In this document: positions 13,419 to 15,280 of the stretch, one piece after another
How the letters are laid out: each line of letters starts with the position of its first letter
Position numbering within the stretch: the first letter of the stretch is position 1
NCBI GenBank assembly: GCA_002396325.1
Contig: DGXM01000018.1
Coordinates: 3,775-19,054, forward strand
DNA: 15,280 bases
Direction of reading: 5' to 3'
From: Treponema sp. UBA4232
GTDB lineage: Bacteria > Spirochaetota > Spirochaetia > Treponematales > Treponemataceae
The notes under the pieces: generated by a model
Seen by the model: the letters and a program-made list of their open reading frames with translations, nothing else
The model's database searches: none
What the model was told of the DNA's origin: nothing
Made by a program: the position numbers and the translations under genes

Positions 13419-13574
13419 CGAATCCCCCTCTTTCCGTAGATAACAGCTCCCGCAAGGGAGTTTTATTTTTTTTTGACCAATGCATCGCAACCGGGGTGGG
13501 GGATTCGAAGCGAAGGGCGCGCGCGGCAAGTGCCGCGAAAAGGGAGCATGGATGCTCCCGGCAGCACCCGTAGC
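13419..13574 (+). repeat. 156-bp direct repeat, copy 2, with orphan tRNA-Ser 3' fragment
   Basis: Nearly identical to 13222-13377, with scattered substitutions such as GGAGGGT to GAAGGGC and GGAAGC to GGATGC. It holds the last 18 bases of the tRNA but none of the rest of the gene. One change extends the inner hairpin to GGGAGCAT/ATGCTCCC while another weakens the outer stem. A 41-base unrelated spacer separates the copies. Confidence 0.88.
13447..13474 (+). terminator. Duplicated intrinsic terminator
   Basis: Identical CTCCC-GCAA-GGGAG hairpin and T tract, carried by copy 2 of the 156-bp repeat. It could serve as a second stop for any read-through from the tRNA cluster. Confidence 0.7.
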
Positions 13575-13587
13575 AGGGTTGTCCACC

Positions 13588-14438
13588 GTCATCCCGAACT
13601 TGATTCGGGATCTCATTTGTACGAGGGATGCTGAAACAAGTTCAGCATGACGCGGCTTTGTTCTGCCTGCCGCGGCTTCGTTTAGCATGACACAGTTTCG
13701 TTCGCATGACGCGGTCTCGTTCGCATGACACAGCTTCGTTCGCATGGCACAGCTTTGTTCGCGTGACGCAGCTTCGTTCAGCATGACTTCCCGCGTCATT
13801 CAGGAACCGGCCTCCACTGTCATCCCGAACTTGATTCGGGATCTCATTTGTACGAGGGATGCTGAAACAAGTTCAGCATGACGCGGCTTCGTTTAGCATG
13901 ACACAGTTTCGTTCGCATGACGCAGCTTCGTTCAGCATGACTTCCTGCGTCATTCAGGGGCCGGCCTCCACTGTCATCCCGAACTTGATTCGGGATCTCA
14001 TTTGTACGAGAGATGCTGAAACAAGTTCAGCATGACACAGCTTTGTTCGCATGACACAGTTTCGTTCGGCATGACTTCCTGCGTCATTCAGGGTCCGGCC
14101 TCCACCGTCATCCCGAACTTGATTCGGGATCTCATTTGTACGAGGGATGCTGAAACAAGTTCAGCATGACGCGGCTTTGTTCGCATGACACAGTTTCGTT
14201 CGGCATGACTTCCTGCGTCATTCAGGGTCCGGCCTCCACCGTCATCCCGAACTTGATTCGGGATCTCATTTGTACGAGGGATGCTGAAACAAGTTCAGCA
14301 TGACAAGGCTTCGTTCGCATGGCACAGCTTTGTTCGGTGTGACTTCCCGTGTCATTCAGGGGCCGACCTCCACCGTCATCCCGAACTTGATTCGGGATCT
14401 CCTTTGTACGAGAGATGCTGAAACAAGTTCAGCATGAC
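13588..14438. repeat. Tandem array of six 64-bp palindromic cores with nested 19-bp repeats
   Basis: Cores start at 13588, 13819, 13973, 14107, 14241 and 14375, each 64 bp and nearly identical. The last four are spaced exactly 134 bp apart. Each core begins GTCATCCCGAACTTG and ends CAAGTTCAGCATGAC, which are imperfect reverse complements (13 of 15). Within it, ATCCCGAA/TTCGGGAT and ATGCTGAA/TTCAGCAT form two separate hairpins. The inter-core part contains degenerate 19-bp units of the type GCATGACACAGTTTCGTTC, most numerous between the first two cores. A long minus-strand open frame crosses the array but is not a gene. Confidence 0.92.
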
Positions 14439-14499
14439 ACAGCATCGTTCGATGTGACGTAATTTTGCTTGGCATGGCACAGTTTCATTCGGCATCCCC

Positions 14500-14640
14500 T
14501 TTTTTTACCAATGTGGTGTCGGGGAAGGGATTGTAGGGGCGCGGAGCGTTCCGGGCTGTGGGACACGGGCCGGAATGGAGGCGAAGGCCGGAACCCCGGA
14601 AAGCCCGGTTTTTTGCGGGAGCAAAAAATGCCCCCAGATG
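14500..14640 (+). repeat. GC-rich structured element, copy 2
   Basis: Begins TTTTTTTACCAATG, like the TTTTTTTTTGACCAATG in the 156-bp repeats, followed by G-rich sequence. It is therefore probably a diverged relative. It contains CCGGGCT...AGCCCGG as a potential outer stem, two GGCCGGAA segments, and the hairpin TTTTTTGC-GGGA-GCAAAAAA (14609-14628). Bases 14580-14608 match the GC-rich element upstream of the tRNA cluster in inverted orientation. Downstream, 14664-14675 is a perfect 12-bp palindrome (CGGAATATTCCG). No gene is seen between 13240 and 14690. Confidence 0.5.
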
Positions 14641-14690
14641 AATTCCGTTTCTTTGCGTATTTCCGGAATATTCCGTATAATTTTTGATTT

Positions 14691-15158
14691 TCACATACCG
14701 CGGAAGCAGAGGTCCACTTCGAAGACACCGACTTTCGTGTAAAACGGCACCGCTATGATTTTGTTGTTTCTGGGCCAGGGAATCACATGGTCTTCGCCAA
14801 AACGGATTGCAGGCGCGGAAACCGTGATGTTTCTGTCCGTTATTGCAGTGACGGCGTTACCGGTTATGATGTTTGTGAACTCGCTGACGAGGCCTTTTTC
14901 CATCTCCTCCTGTTCTTCCGGGGAGTCGGTTGCAATGTTTGAAAGTTCCAGCATCTTGGCGGCCAGAATCTTGTGAAGACGGAATGCCACTATGCCCGTT
15001 TCATCTCCTGACACAGCCACAAGACCTGAAATCTCCCATGAATGTTGGGCTATCGGATTCAGCAGATAGGGAGGTTTGTGCTGAGGCTCTATGTTGAACA
15101 TTGTTTTAAATGCATCCTCACAAGCACTGAGGAAAGGGTTTATGAATGAAGCTTCCAT
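14691..15158 (-). CDS. cheX: CheX, CheY-phosphate phosphatase
   Basis: CheX dephosphorylates phospho-CheY in spirochaete chemotaxis. The 155-residue product has the usual length and begins MEASFINPFLSACEDAFKTM, a typical CheX N-terminal helix. The phosphatase motif E-x-x-N is present as E93-F-T-N96 in GLVSEFTNIITGNAVTAI. The central beta sheet (EISGLVAVSGDETGIVAFRL) and C-terminal strands (IIAVPFYTKVGVFEVDLCF) also fit. The start is ATG 15158. An in-frame TTG at 15194 lies within the -35 box and would add 12 unlikely residues. No Shine-Dalgarno sequence precedes the ATG. No other chemotaxis gene is in the window, so it may be a single-gene transcript, flanked downstream by repeat sequence. 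Confidence 0.88.
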   Translation of the reverse strand: MEASFINPFLSACEDAFKTMFNIEPQHKPPYLLNPIAQHSWEISGLVAVSGDETGIVAFRLHKILAAKMLELSNIATDSPEEQEEMEKGLVSEFTNIITGNAVTAITDRNITVSAPAIRFGEDHVIPWPRNNKIIAVPFYTKVGVFEVDLCFRGM

Positions 15159-15165
15159 AGACGAC

Positions 15166-15194
15166 AGTATAACACTATTTTCCTGATTAGGCAA
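15166..15194 (-). promoter_or_regulatory. Promoter of cheX, predicted leaderless
   Basis: On the minus strand TTGCCT (15194-15189), 17 bases, TATACT (15171-15166), seven bases (GTCGTCT) and ATG 15158. There is no purine-rich ribosome site. The remaining sequence to the right edge (15195-15280) shows no supportable gene. Confidence 0.62.
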
Positions 15195-15280
15195 AGAAAA
15201 AAAATCCTGCGCTTCCCTGCCGCTTGCCTGCCGTCTGTAACGGACTGTTTTCCCTTAAAAAAGAACAGGGCTTCAGCATC

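Noticed and set aside
13266..13799. Long minus-strand open frame across the repeats (177 codons)
   Set aside because: It runs through the 156-bp duplication and the tandem array. Its product (such as AELVSAS...SRIKFGMT) is the typical spurious translation of GTCATCCCG-type palindromes. There is no ribosome site and it is internally repetitive.
13588..14438. CRISPR array
   Set aside because: The cores are 64 bp, the inter-core parts are themselves repetitive rather than unique spacers, the period is 134 bp, and no cas gene is present.
14609..14628. TTTTTTGC-GGGA-GCAAAAAA hairpin as terminator of cheX
   Set aside because: The T tract lies in the 5' arm on either strand and not after the stem, so it lacks the usual intrinsic terminator layout.
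15159..15194. TTG start giving a longer CheX
   Set aside because: It lies in the -35 box of the promoter, and the family's N terminus begins at the later ATG (MEASFINPF).
15195..15280. Open minus-strand frame at the right edge
   Set aside because: It overlaps the cheX promoter and start in another frame, contains an eight-T run, and has no recognisable product.

Overview
The window looks like part of a spirochaete chromosome, most likely Treponema or a close relative. This is inferred from gene content and cannot be proved here. The supporting genes are cheX, a hyicolysin-type (M30) lipoprotein with a loose spirochaetal lipobox, a membrane GGEEF cyclase next to a class III cyclase, and queH. 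No plasmid or phage genes and no transposase are visible.

Layout: (1) 1-1118, minus strand: a two-gene unit made of a coiled-coil protein of unknown function followed 12 bases later by queH (queuosine synthesis), which runs off the left edge. (2) 1280-2423, plus strand: a Fur-family regulator, a 62-residue small protein and a YkgJ-type cysteine-cluster protein. (3) 2441-3949, minus: the bifunctional NAD(P)H-hydrate repair enzyme Nnr. (4) 4009-5887, plus: a two-pass membrane protein with a DUF4230-like domain, then a lone ABC ATPase with its own promoter. (5) 12344 down to 5894, minus: a compact six-gene operon. In order of transcription it encodes a membrane diguanylate cyclase, a soluble class III nucleotide cyclase, a small lipoprotein, a large FN3-M30 metallopeptidase lipoprotein, an M29-type aminopeptidase and a small secreted protein. 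(6) 12590-13277, plus: a tRNA cluster carrying all four serine isoacceptors plus tRNA-Arg with the unusual anticodon GCG, ending in an intrinsic terminator. (7) 13222-14640: a repeat-rich, gene-free stretch. It holds a 156-bp direct duplication that includes the 3' end of tRNA-Ser(GGA), a tandem array of six 64-bp palindromic cores in units of about 134 bp, and GC-rich structured elements. (8) 15158-14691, minus: cheX, a chemotaxis CheY-P phosphatase.

The most striking pattern is regulatory. Four genes (nnr, the ABC ATPase, the GGEEF cyclase and cheX) each have a -35 box, an exact 17-base spacer and a -10 box, then only 6 or 7 bases before the ATG, with no Shine-Dalgarno sequence. This predicts leaderless mRNAs. 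Genes inside operons have clear GGAG-type ribosome sites. The operon in (5) places a c-di-GMP synthase and a cAMP/cGMP-type cyclase on one predicted transcript with two lipoproteins and two peptidases. The nucleotide cyclase lacks the usual transition-state Asn, and the GGEEF domain lacks the RxxD inhibitory site.
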